This document shows positions 35,658 to 48,355 of a stretch of 64,000 bases of DNA, piece after piece. A program made the translations under genes and the position numbers. Origin of the DNA: Climacium dendroides (taxonomy: Eukaryota; Streptophyta; Bryopsida; Hypnales; Climaciaceae). The DNA lies in NCBI GenBank assembly GCA_950106755.1, contig OX467086.1, positions 13,286,001-13,350,000 on the forward strand, given 5' to 3'. Under the pieces are notes generated by a model. That model was not told the origin of the DNA. It saw only the letters and a list, made by a program, of their open reading frames with translations, and made no database searches. Position 1 is the first letter of the stretch; every line of letters starts with the position of its first letter.

Positions 35658-35697
35658 AGCGACGGGGCAGCAGAGGGAATTGAAATTGGCGGGCGAG

Positions 35698-38600
35698 ATG
35701 GTGACTATGGATGTGGACAATGCGGGCGACAATGTGGTGGGGACGGGAACGGTGTCGAAGGAGATGAACGAGCTGCGATACTCCCGGTTGATGTACACTT
35801 TGGGACGAGACGCGGTGCATGCGTTGAGCCAGAGTCGCGTGCTGGTGCTGGGATGCAAGGGTCTAGGCGCCGAAGTGGCGAAGAATTTGGTCCTGTCGGG
35901 AGTGCAAGGGTTAGGGTTAGTGGATGAGGACGTCGTGACGTTGGCTGACCTCGGGGCGCATTTTCTCTTGAGTGAGTCCGATGTTGGACGCAATCGCGCG
36001 GTGGTGACTGCTCAGAAATTGAAGGAGATCCACGCGAGTGTGGACATTGTGACGTTGTCGAGTGTGGCCGTGGAGAGCGCGCTTGGAAGCTATGGATGCG
36101 TGGTAGCCACGAGCGGGGCGTTTCCCGACCTAATTCGGTTGAATTCCATTTCTCGGTCGCTTGGAGTGCCGTTCGTTGCCGCGAATTGCCGTGGCGTGTT
36201 CTCGTTTGTGTTTGCGGATTTTGGCGACAGTTTCTCGGTTCTGGATGAGACAGGGGAGCCTGCCGGGCCGATACTGGTGGAAGGCATCACGCAGGACTTT
36301 CCTGCCACGGTGACTGTGGTGGAGGAACAGCGACATGGACTTGAGAATGGTGATGAGGTTTTGTTGAGTGGCATTAAAGGTATGGAGGAGTTGAATCGTC
36401 CGACTCCGTATTCTGTGACAGTCACTGGAGTGCATTCATTCACAATTCAGGAGGATACTCGTTCTTTCGGGCGGTATTTGTCAGGCGGATATTTCACCAA
36501 GCTGAAGACTGCAAACAATATGGAGTTCTTGTCTTTAGAAAAAGCGCTTGTTTCGCCGAAGTTCTGTATCAGCGATCCAGTGAAAGCCGCTCAAGCTTTA
36601 CCTATGCACGTTGGCTTTCAAGCCGTGGATGAGTTTGAGAGACGTCACGTAGCGGATAATATATCGCCACCTAGATCGAATACGATTAGTCCTGACCAGG
36701 TGCACGATGTCGTCGCGATTGCTCGAGAAATCTGGTCGAATTTGCATATTGCGAAGGATGGCGGCTATGCAATGGAATCGACAACTGATGGAGCGGAAGA
36801 GGAGTCGAACGAGGCGCTCTTGAAAGGGCTTGGTGAAAGGGATGGCCACAGGTCTGGTTTTATAAGCGGCGAGAGCAGTAGTGCGGGTATTGCAGCAGCC
36901 AGCAGGGCAATCACAACAGGATCAGCAGACAGGTTTTCTTTAGACGAGGAAATGATCCGGCTCATTGCGTTAGGTGCATATGTGGAACTGTGTCCTGTAG
37001 CTGCCATAACGGGAGGTATTGCTGCACAGGAGGCCATTAAGGTACAGCAACCTTCTTTATCTGGATAACTGTTGCACTGGTCAAGACGAATTCAATGCGG
37101 TCTTTGTTTTGATGTCCTTGTTTTCTTTTAATCTGCTACATTTTCTTTAAGCGGTCCAAGTCCAGGGTGAGGGTCTCTCTTCAAAATGTGCTTGATATGC
37201 CCAAGTGCGATCATGTTGTTCGTTTAAATGTGAACTTACGGTTCCTCGGTAAATGAGAATCATGAGGTGTGCTCTGTAGCTTCTCATGGCAGCGCTAATG
37301 CTAGTTGGTTTTTCTACTTGCAGGCATTAACTAGGGTCTTCACGCCATTACAGCAGTGGCTCTACTTCGATGCTGTGGAGTGTCTGCCTAGTGCTCCACC
37401 TGCTCCTGAAGATAGGTTACCATGTGGCTCTCGTTATGATCACCAGATTGCTTTGTTTGGTCGAGAATTTCAGGACAAGCTGGGTAGCCTTCAGGTACTA
37501 TATAACTCATGCAAAATATTGAACACTACAATATTTAAAATCCTGTAATGCTTTATGGTATAATACTATAATTCTTCAGGTATGTTCCATTGACGAATCT
37601 TCCATTCGAGTGCTGCCTAGCTTTTTCTCTATCTATAGCAGCTGATTATGCATCATTTGTTGCGTAGACGTGAGTGAGATAAATCGGTTATTAACGTAGT
37701 GTTTGTGGTTTTGCAGTGGCTCGTGGTGGGGGCAGGAGGACTAGGTTGTGAAGCTCTAAAAGACTTGGTGTTGATGGGCGTGGGCTGCAGTTCGAATGGC
37801 AGTATCACTGTTACAGACATGGACACGGTGTCAAAATCCAACTTGATTGATCAAGTGCTGTATCAGCCTGAAGACGTGAGTCGTGGTAAGGCGCCAACTG
37901 CCGCACGGGCCTTGCGCACCATCAACCCTGCGGCTCAAATACACGCTCTCCAGGTAATTCTTCTGATGCCTTCAGTATGTGTATATGTTTCTATAATTTT
38001 TAATTCATTTTTCTTCGAGCGCCTCACAAGTCGCTAATTTCAGATTGAGAATCGACGTCACACTCAATTATTGTAGTGCCCAAGTCTGTCGTTCTGTCGT
38101 CTGAGTATTTTATCAGAAGTGGCCCTGCATCTGTGCAGGAGAGGTTTGATCCAGAGACGGAGAATATATTTGACTCCTCATTCTTCAACTCCATAGCAGG
38201 TATATCAGTCCTGGCTAGCAGTCTGTAGTGCTTCATAATTATACTAGCTGTCGTGTAACGAATCTCATCGTCCTGCACGTGAGTTGCTATCTGATAGGGA
38301 TCTGGTTTGCGGGGAACAGGTGTATTTTCGGCTGTAGATACTTCGTCATCAAGGCTTTACCTGGATGCCCGATGCGTTTCCTACAGGAGGCCTATGGTTG
38401 ATGGCGGCAAGCATGGGACCAAAGGGAGTGTTCAGGTTTGAACATCGACGTCTTGTAAAATTTTCTGGTTTACGTCTCTGAATGATACTGCAGATGCTAC
38501 TATCTTGCAGTAGTTTAGAGGGTGCTGCTGTTGTCAAAGAAGGGCACAGAATCTAGATAGTTTTTGTTCCGAGTGTTTCACAGTATTTTGAGAATGTCGC

Positions 38601-41600
38601 TGAGTGGGGATGTTGTTCAGTTGTTGCTGAAGTGTTGGTCTGGATTTTTTAACGTCTTGTTTTTGGCATTATATTAAGAATTATATCTGAAATGCATGAT
38701 TTGGAGGGAATTCTCCTTAAGATGGCTATCGTAATTTCTTGGTTGCATCTTAATTGCTTGGTTTCCTGCTTCAGTATACTGGATTTTGCCTTTAAAAATG
38801 GATTCGGCTTGATATCACTGTAGTGTGATCTAATTAATGTGTTGATTTAGGGATTCTACTGTGGTGCAACTCTCAATTGTCGATATCTTCATTGCAATTG
38901 CAGGTATTTGTACCTTTTCAGACAGAAATGTACGCATCGACTCGGGACCCTCCTGAGCACAAGGAAATGCCTATTTGTACGCTAAGGAATTTCCCTTATG
39001 CAATGGAGCATACCCTTAAATGGGCGGTGGAGACATTCGAGGCAATTTTCAAGAGCAGGCCAGCCGATGTGAATAACTACTTATCTAGCCGTGATTTTCA
39101 GGAATCTATACGTAAATCTCCAGCATCATCAAAGCTTCCTGTATTAGAATCTCTTCGTGATGCTCTTCTGCGACACAGGCCTTTGAGGTATCAATTATAA
39201 TTTTTATTCTATTTGCTGTACGAAGCTTTTTCCAGCTTCTTTGATGCATTCCTTCTTTCAATTTCATTGTTCTATTCATATCGACCAGTGGTGACATGGA
39301 ATCTAAAGCATTGGATTAGTTGCATTGAGTTTTGCTTTGTGCTAAGCTGCCGGATTTGAGTGTTTTTTCCAATCATGATGTAGAATGACATGAGCTAATC
39401 ACAAGGGGTTGGTGGTTCTAGTATTGATGCATGTGTACAGTGGGCGCGTCTGCAATTTGAAGACTTGTTTTCCAATAGCATCAAGCAGGTACATCACATC
39501 CTCCCACGTTGGCATTATTTGCTGGCCTTTTTCGGAGATATTGCATAGAATTTTTACTTTATCCGCACATTATAGTCAAATCTAAAATGCTTACTTCCGT
39601 GAGTGGACCACTTGTGCAGACTAAACATGTCTGGAAGTCTGACAAAGGATTTCCTCTTGATTTGTTTTTGCAGCTTTGTTTCAATTTCCCAGTAGGTATG
39701 ACCACAACAGCTGGAGCACCGTTCTGGAGCGGAACAAAGAGGTCTCCAACACCTATTACTTTTGATGTTACTGATAATCTTCATCTGGACTTTATCATGG
39801 CTGCTGCCAACCTGCAAGCTACTGTGTATGGCCTTAAAGGCTGCAATGATCGGGCTGTCTTTGTAGATCTTCTTCAACGTGTTGTTGTTCCTCCTTTTCA
39901 ACCGAAAGTAAGCCTTTTTCTCGAAGGCTCTTCCTCACTTTTTGATGTCCAATTGTCTTTACTTTCTGCATTGTCTCTTTCTGAAAGTGCCATGAATTTA
40001 AAGTGTAAGTCTTTTTGTGCTGATTGCTATTGTTTTTGTTAATCTTTTCAGTCACAAGTTCCAGAGCAAAGTAGTGCCTTGTTTTAGATATAGTATATTT
40101 GTGAATCTGTAAATTATCCTTGAATTCCTTCCAGTCTCTGAGCATTAAAGTTGGGATGCAGGAAGGGGTGAAAATAGCAGTAACAGATACTGAATTGCGG
40201 AATCAATCAAATTCAAGGAAGTATCACGCTAGTTCAGGAGACAACGATGCTGCGGAGGCGTGTGATAGACTTCTGCGAGAGCTCCCCACTCCTGCTTCAC
40301 TTGCGGTAACCTCTATCTTCCTACTATCTGCAGAAGGCTAGTAAACCCTCCAGAAGTTCTTTCTTACAGTCTCTTTTAGGTTGTAGGAAGTTGCTATACA
40401 CGTGTTTTGGTGATGCTTGTAGAGAAATTTAGCTCTTTCCCGAGACAAGCATCTGAGTATTCTTTTGTTGGATGTCTTTTGAGAGACTTTTGATTATTAG
40501 CTTAACATACGAGGTGACTGTCGATGGAAGTAGAGCAACCAGACAGCCGACTGTCCACGTTGGTAATCACTACCTCATAATGAGCAATTACTGATTACGC
40601 TCAGTGCAAGCTTTCAGGTTGCGCTTGATGATTGATGTCCTGTTTCGTCTTGAATGTTCATAGGGTTACAGGTTGGTGCCTATTGAATTTGAAAAGGATG
40701 ATGAACACAATTTCCATGTTGAGTTTGTGGCTGCTGCTTCAAGCTTGAGGGGACGGAATTATGGCATTCCCAGCACTGATATACTGCAGGTGTGTAGTTT
40801 TGAGTTTCTCAACGTATTCCTCCTATGTATCTTCTGCTTTCTTTTTGCTTCTGAGTGGTACTTATGTCGGTACACAACAGATTTCTACATTGAGTCATTG
40901 TATCTACTACTCTGCAAGTATTTTCTTTTTATCAATAATGCACCTGCCATATATATATGTATACGGAAATCATTCATTTTGTGCTGAACGACAGCATTTT
41001 CTGCGGGAAGTCGATTATTGTCATTTTCAATTATTTATTAGAACAGAGCAGCGCAGCTTGCAGCAAAGCAAAGCATTTCTCTGTTGAAATTATCTGATTT
41101 GCAATGATTATGGCTTTGGCTGAATGTAGGCACGGCTGGTGGGTGGACGGGTGATACCATCCATTGTGACCTCTACAGCAGTGGTAGGTGGTCTTATGTG
41201 TCTGGAACTTTACAAGTTAATTCAAGGCAAACCTTTCACGCAGCATAAGCATGCCTACTTCAACTTGGCGGTCCCCTTGTTTGCGTTTGCACAGCCTATC
41301 AAAGCGTTTGAGCACACGGTAAAGAGATTTCTCTTTCTCGATTTTATTACAAATACTTCTTTGTGAGTTAGACAGTACAAGCATAATTTCGAACTTGTTA
41401 TTTCATTTGTGAATGCTGTGGCGTAAATTGTGAGTGGTGGCTGCAGGTGGCAAGGAACCAGTTGGATCCTTTGGTCTGGACTTTGTGGGATAGATTTGAG
41501 ATGGATTGTCAGAACATGTCCCTGGAGACATTTCTGGCTGAATTTCAGCGCCAGCAAGGACTTGAGGTAAAAAGCTTATCATTTTTAAGCATGTGGATTT

Positions 41601-41999
41601 TTTCTCCACCCAAATAGGTAGTACTTGTGGTATTGCTTCTGCATGTGTTTTGAATCTGTCATGAACACTTTCTCTCTGTCATGACCTTCCCTTTGTCACT
41701 TCCCCTTTTTCCATGATCGCAGCGTGACCGACACAACATGTCATGGCTTACATTCTGACTGGGATGAGAATATTTTGCAGATCACCATGCTTTCATTCGG
41801 AAAGAGTCTTTTATATGCAGAATTTTTACCTCGCAAGAAGTTGCAGGACAGAATGCCACTCTCTTTGATCGATCTCATCACAACCATTGGCAAAGTGACA
41901 TTGCCTCCATCAGAGTCGACCATCTCCTTCTCTATTTCATGCACTGATGCCAAGGGTGAGGATGTGGAGGTGCCTGACGTTGTTGCAAAAGTACGGTAG
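35698..41999 (+). CDS. Ubiquitin-activating enzyme E1-like protein, 13 exons, 1112 aa
   Basis: E1 enzymes activate ubiquitin with ATP and pass it to E2 enzymes. Exons by GT-AG sites and frame: 35698-37041, 37324-37494, 37717-37953, 38139-38199, 38320-38435, 38904-39187, 39422-39488, 39674-39907, 40135-40305, 40664-40789, 41130-41318, 41447-41566, 41781-41999. All phases agree and no stops interrupt. Order: inactive adenylation half (about 30-450, with RVLVLGCKGLGAEVAKN), active adenylation half (506-650, GAGGLGCE), catalytic cysteine domain with C668 in MPICTLRNFP, then the rest of the adenylation fold and a C-terminal ubiquitin-fold domain. Odd: the usual SNLNRQ reads SNLIDQ, putting D550 where an ATP-contacting arginine is expected. 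ESGTLGTKG reads DGGKHGTKG. Lysine K563 and aspartate D611 are kept. A ~45-residue polar insert precedes residue 420. Wording such as GAPFWSG and LHLDFIMAAANL is nearer to animal UBA1 than to the Arabidopsis E1 I remember. Function as a working E1 is uncertain. Confidence 0.88.
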
Positions 42000-42546
42000 A
42001 TGTCTAGCCTAGATCCTTCAACTTTTTCAAACATTTGTAAAGAACCGTTCACTTCTTTGAGAAAACTGTACATTTTTACTCCTCAGAGCGAGTGTTCAGA
42101 TGATTTGTACCACGCCCCCTGCTATGCAATGCAAAATTCTACAAATGGAATCTGTTTTTAAGTCTTTAATGTTATTTTGATTTTTTTTTATTGCTTCACT
42201 ACCGAATTGCATAATTGCAGAAGGGAAGGATATCAGGTGTACTTAAGAATTTGTTATGTCCCCTGTTTTGAGAGCATCGAGACGAGTGGTGAAGACATGG
42301 GAAGTGCTAATCATCTCTCTTGAATGTACTTTTCTCCTGCTATGTTATTCATTCTGTTCGTACGAATTACCCGACATTTGTGCGACGTTGTGAAGTTATG
42401 ATGGCCTAACTGAGAGGAAACAGACTCCCTAGTTGCCAAATCAATCTTAGGTTATGGACTAGTTAACTGGCATGCAGTACCTGCCGAACTGTGGGGAGGT
42501 ACTTCAGTCTCACGGACTTCCCCAAAAGTACAAACAGATGCATTAA
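42000..42546 (+). other. 3' flank of the E1 gene
   Basis: Probable 3' untranslated region and flank. Nothing else is recognised. The repeat at 42547 starts directly after it. Confidence 0.4.
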
Positions 42547-43405
42547 CTTAACCCCTATAAAGGTTTTTGATTATGTTTTCACCGAAAATGCTCCAAAACT
42601 TCCATTTTAGTACAAGTTCCAAATTTTAGGAAAAAGAAAATCATTTTTGGTAACATGTAATTGTAGGATCTTGTAGTAAGCTGGTTTGAGAAGAAGATAT
42701 GCAAAAATTTCAGAAATTTTCACTAGGTTGTAGGGTATTAGAGTTTGAAGTGACAAACATCTCTTTTTTTTTTCTTGCACATAACCGGGCAGCTGCACAT
42801 CACAAGGTTACATTTGTATGGAAAAATGTCCAAAATGGTGGTGCGTTTGTGGATTCATTCTTCAAGGCAAGTTGGTTACATGCTTGAAAATCTTTAGATC
42901 ATTTGGAATTGTACAACATACAGGGGAAAAATAGTAAGTAAAAGGAAGTAGAGAATGATTAAAATTCTAAATTGTTAACAATTTATTTATGGGATTGAAA
43001 AATGACGATCTCAATGGTTGTAATTTTGTAATGAACAATCTACACCTACTGTAATGGAGATTCTATAACTATTTGCAAATTGCCCGCAACCTAGACTCCT
43101 CATAAATTTAAACCCAATAATCAAAATGGAATGATTCAAAGCTTTCCACATATACATAAATCTAGAAAATTAATTTCAAATTTTTATTTCTTAAAAAAGT
43201 GATTTTCAAAGAAGTTTTTTTGTTGCCTAGACTGCTCGCCAAGCAATGAAAACTATATATATCATACAATAACTTTTTAACCATATAGTCAAAAGTTATG
43301 AAAATTGTTAGACCTAAAAGCTACTCCTTCGGCACATATTGTATGAAAATTTCAAAGTATTTTTTTTTTCATTTGTAGTGACCTACCCTAAATTGCTATA
43401 TTGCC
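42547..43405 (-). mobile_element. TTAACCCCT-family element, inverted partner of 21958-22920
   Basis: Begins CTTAACCCCTATAAAGG (42547-42563). Reading in reverse, it follows 21958-22920 through 'ccgaaggagtag', 'caacaattttcataactttt', 'ataaattgttaacaattt' and 'caccaccattttggacattt'. The far terminus near 43405 is decayed. The short frames at 42607-42798 and 42699-42887 are chance frames inside it. Confidence 0.65.
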
Positions 43406-46400
43406 AAAAATTCAATATAGTGTTTAAGATTTAATGTTAGAAAATGATGGGGGTGCTACTTCATGCGTATAGTATGCTCTATTAAAATCATGGGCTTGAG
43501 AGACTAGTGAGATGACCAATTGACCATGGAGATGACTTGGAGTTGTGGAATTGTCCTAAAGACCTACATCATCTCTTGAGTCAAGTTCATCAGACAATTT
43601 GAAGATAGTCTTAATTCTTTTAAGAATGACAAATTCATGATTTTAAATTGCTCATTCTGATTGGTCATATTAGAAAAAGTATAAATTACATCTAGAAAAT
43701 CTTCATAATTATCAATAAATTGATTGGAGAAAATAGCATTTGTTGGCTTAAAGAATTAATTATTTGAATAGAGAAAAACCTCTATATTATCACTTCAAAA
43801 TTTCTAAAATAAATATGGAACCAAAGGTTAGAAAGTAGTCTTCTTTGTTCTTAAAGTATTAAGATCTACGTTGTCTTTAAAATCAAGTTTGTCACTTATG
43901 AGAATAATTTAACAATTAGTAGTAAAGTGAATTTTTACTTCATTAAAGAGAAGATACATTAAATTATTGGTAGTAAAATAATTCCAACAACAACACACAT
44001 GATTACTATTGAAATATTCATATTTTGATGTACTTTATATGATATGATCTACATGAACATCTAATGATGTAGGTAGTAAAAATTGAAATTCCCCCCTATA
44101 ATTAGTAAAGTGGCCATTCCATGGCTTTGGAGCACTTAATCCCCTCACATCACATGCATCATTAGGCATTGCACAAATTTTGATATATATATCAAATATC
44201 TCCTAAGAGAGACAACTAAAATATCTAAATCCCATTATAGAAATAATTGAATTCTAAGAATCCCATTACAAGTTTATAGTCTAAAATTCTCTTCATTTAG
44301 ATAGGAAGCCAAATTTGGATTGCAACAAGGATTTCTTTTGTGTATTTGATATACAAGGTGCATAATATAAAATTACAAAAGTTTGTATTCATATTGAACT
44401 AGATGGCCTAGATCCAATGACACATGGCACCTCCAACTTAAATCATTATTGCACCTCCTCCATGTATGATGGCATATTTGAAGGTGATTAGGTTTAGATA
44501 TAAAAATGACCTTCCAATGAAAAATGCTAGTTGTTGAATTTTCAATTCAACAATGTGTATCTTGCTAAATTTTAGTACATATTTTATATTTTAAGAGTAA
44601 AATACATGATTGTATATATGGTTTCAATTAGACCCTTAAAAATTAAAAATGTTGAAATCAATCTTTACATACTCATTAATTTGAATTGATAAAAAAAAGG
44701 ATTTGTTTGGGAATCAACAATACTAGTATGTGAGTAACGAAATGCAAGCCTATGAGGCTTGAGCATTTGTTTAAATAAATGCTCTACAACCATTGAAGGT
44801 GCTCACAATATAAATATTTATACATATAAGTATTTATAATGTAGGTACTCTATAATTGTGGAAGGTTTTTATAATATAGACCCTTATAACATCTGTATAG
44901 ACTCCTATACTCACATGCTCATGATTCTAGACTTACACAATAGCAACTATGGTTTTGGAATTAGTCATTGATGACAATCCATCTTCAAAAATCAAAGCTT
45001 TCTACTAGGAAAAATAAATAGGAAACAAAAGTTTTTCAAAAAATAAATTTAAAATAAAAATTTCATATTCCCCCCAGTGAGCTCAAAAAAATAGTTTAAA
45101 ATAAATTTTTTCCTTACTTCCCCCCATCCCACCCCTTTGTAGTTTCCAAGTGGAGGTGAGGGTGCTAATCAATATGGGATATATTGTAAGGGCCGTATCC
45201 ATATCCATGTATCACTGTAGGTTCGTATCCCTGATCCATATCCCGTATCTCATATCTTATATTCCATAATCCGTATTTTGTATTTTTTTAAGATCAATGG
45301 CATTGGAGGGAGGAGGAGATTTTTCTTTAATAAAAATCAATGGCCTTTGATTTTTGGAGGAAGAGGGGGGAGGAAATGGCAGTTTTGCATCTTTTTGTCT
45401 CATTGTGTGATTCATCATTTAGTACACCAAAATTGTAATTACAAATTTTAAATTATTGGGTCACAAGCAAGGCTTCTGTTTACTATTTGAGAAAGTATTG
45501 GAATGGCGATCATTCAGAATTGGGTGAAGCATTGTATTTTTACATTCATCCATATTTTGAAGTGAATGACACTTTTCAATTATATTCATGCACTTTTTCA
45601 TCCACTTCATCTACATTTCAAATGGAAATGAAAAATTCTTGACAAAAAAAGATTTATTTTGAAATGGTACAATTTGGACCCATAATGCCTTGCAAAAAAA
45701 GCCTCATCAAAAGCATGCCAAAATTAGGCTACTTCATGCAAGAGGACATAATGTCTTTATTACCTACAAACTAAAATACACATCAATATATTAAGGTTGA
45801 TTCTACATCAATCTCACATTGGTTGTTTTTAGGGTCAATGATATTTTCAAAGACACTCTATGTCATTGCCATAGTCAAAAAATAAAAGTAAAAATAAATT
45901 CATAATTTTATAATTCCTAAAAACTTTAAAAATCAATAACTTTCACACTAAGAGTTAAACGATACAAAACAAAGCCCATGGCCCTTGCTTGCAAAGGCTT
46001 TCTGACAATATCAAGAATGTGACTAGTGGATGTACGGTTCCATAGATCTCACCGTAACAAATGAAACAAACAAGCAAAACAAACAACTTAACTTAAGGTA
46101 TGGATTTTAGAGTAAATATATTTTAAAAAATTATCATTTATTTCCTAGATAACTAAACATATGAGAAAAAATTATTTTTTAAGCTCACCTACAAGATTTG
46201 GTTTCCACTTCAAAATTCATACAAGGTAACTATATCTAAATGCAATTGAGTAAGCAATTGAACATTGTTCTTTTTAAATTGCATATTTTTTGGTTGAATC
46301 TTGTTGGAAGTTAAACATGTTCTAGATTCTCTAATTATGCATTTATTAAACACCAAATGAGTATACTATGGATTTTCAAAATGATGAAAGATAAATGTTT

Positions 46401-47308
46401 CCAAAATCAACCCAAGATTTTTATGAGTAGAATAAATATAATTTAGAATTTTTTTGTAAGTGTTGGTTTAGAAAGGGATCATTGTTAGATGTAGTTAACT
46501 TATGTGAGTGCTTAAAAATTCTCACAAAACAACCACATGGATTGATAGATTACGTAAACAATATTCACCTATAATATCAAGCTTGACAATACATGAGGCT
46601 AATGTATTTATATTCTAGATAGACTTAAGGTAAACTACTCCATTCTAAACCAAATGGAAGTGAGCCCATTGTGGACTAGATTATGGTAGTGGTGTACATC
46701 AAGTTTTGAAATATACACATTAACATAATTTAGCCCACATTGGGCTTGCTCCCCTTTTGGTTTGGAATGGTGGAGTTTACCTTAACCCTTGAAATACCCT
46801 TTGGGTCCCTCTATACAACTTGTATTTAGCCTTACAACTCTTCAATTTTTGTTTACAATATGAATTGTGATACAGTTTTATTTACATAATACCATGATCA
46901 TTAATTTACTTTATTCTAAACAATATTTGGTCGATGTTTTTTGGGTCAAATACCACCATATTCATAATATATTATATGGTTGCAAAGGATTTTCAAGCCC
47001 TTCTAGGATTAATTCAATACAAAATAGTACATAAAGATTGCAACTTTCCAAAATGTCAATGTAGGTAATTGGGGTAGAAGTCCAAATTCATACATTGTAG
47101 ATAATTACAAATATAAATATTTTCTTAAATCCTATTAATCTTCTAATGTCCATATGCTACTTTAAGAGGATTTTTTTAGACAATTTGTCAAGTTTTGAAG
47201 ATGTGCAAGTTTTAAGCTCAATTTTTGTGATTTGGGGCATTTGGCCTAATGTCATTCTTGAAATTTTTCAATTTTTTTCCCACATAAAGAGAAGTGTGAG
47301 AAACAATG

Positions 47309-47381
<73 letters not shown>

Positions 47382-48355
47382 TATTGACAAAGTATGAATT
47401 TGCTATGAATTTTTGAAGTGTTCAATGCATCATGGCCTAAAAAAGTCTATAGACTATCCCAAAACCAACAAAATCTAAACCCATAATGCTCATCTTATTC
47501 ACCTAAATTAGTCATAATATTTTTTAATATAGAAGGCAAAAAAGTCAATTCTTACAATGAATTTATATTAAAAAGTTGAAAGTTCCTAATAAGATTACTA
47601 ATCACTCCATTATTGTCATGTAAGACATGCATTGTAGCCCAAATTTCACATACTAAAAGAAACCATAATGGAATTATTCCCTAGGTGTCATTCTCTATGG
47701 GGTCATCTAACCACTATGGGTAATTTTACTTTACCTTTCAATAGTTGACCATCACATCTAAAACAATCTACAATAAATGTTGTTTACCATAATGTGAGGC
47801 AACAATTCAAATCAAGTTCATCAAATGTTGGGGGATAAATGAAGGAGATACAAAGTATATATTTGCTGAAAGAAGAATAGGGGTAGTTGCACCTTTTTCA
47901 CTCTATTTTCAATTTTCAAAGAATGGGAACATGGTACTTTTTCTTTGGTTGTTTGGGGCTTGTGGAGCTCCCATTTGCCAAGAATTAAAAATGTCCATTA
48001 TTTTCTTGTAGAGGTGAATAAAAGACGTGAAGAAGATTTTGTGGAAGAAGTATATCCTACTTCATTATGTACTTTCACCTCAAGTTCACTTTCATTTTGA
48101 GTTTTCACCACTCTATTGCATTTCAAGTTTAGTGTTGTTTGTACATCTATTGTGTTTTGTGTATTCATGGTGTGTTATATGTTTTGATTTTTTTACACTT
48201 CAAGTTTTATATGATTGAAAATTGCCTAATTTCTGTATATAAACCTCATTATGCATTCTCCACTCTCGTTTTTTAGACAACAAAAAAAGGGTGTTGCACC
48301 TTCTTCATAATTTTTGGCTCGTAATTGGTTCCTCTTTTCTCTCCTCAACTTCTCA
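43406..48355. other. AT-rich intergenic region with microsatellite, no gene
   Basis: Nearly 5 kb without a supportable gene. At about 45170-45300 variants of 'cgtatcc' and 'catatcc' recur many times, a degenerate low-complexity patch similar in style to 13970-14060. A TA microsatellite lies at 47313-47371, and the open frame spanning it (47146-47397) is an artefact of the repeat. The frame at 48027-48218 is hydrophobic by composition only. Confidence 0.45.
47313..47371. repeat. (TA)n microsatellite, about 29 units
   Basis: An uninterrupted TA run followed by one TG and three more TA units. Likely polymorphic in length. Confidence 0.93.

Noticed and set aside
47146..47397. Frame containing a long Ile-Tyr repeat
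   Set aside because: Translation of the TA microsatellite.
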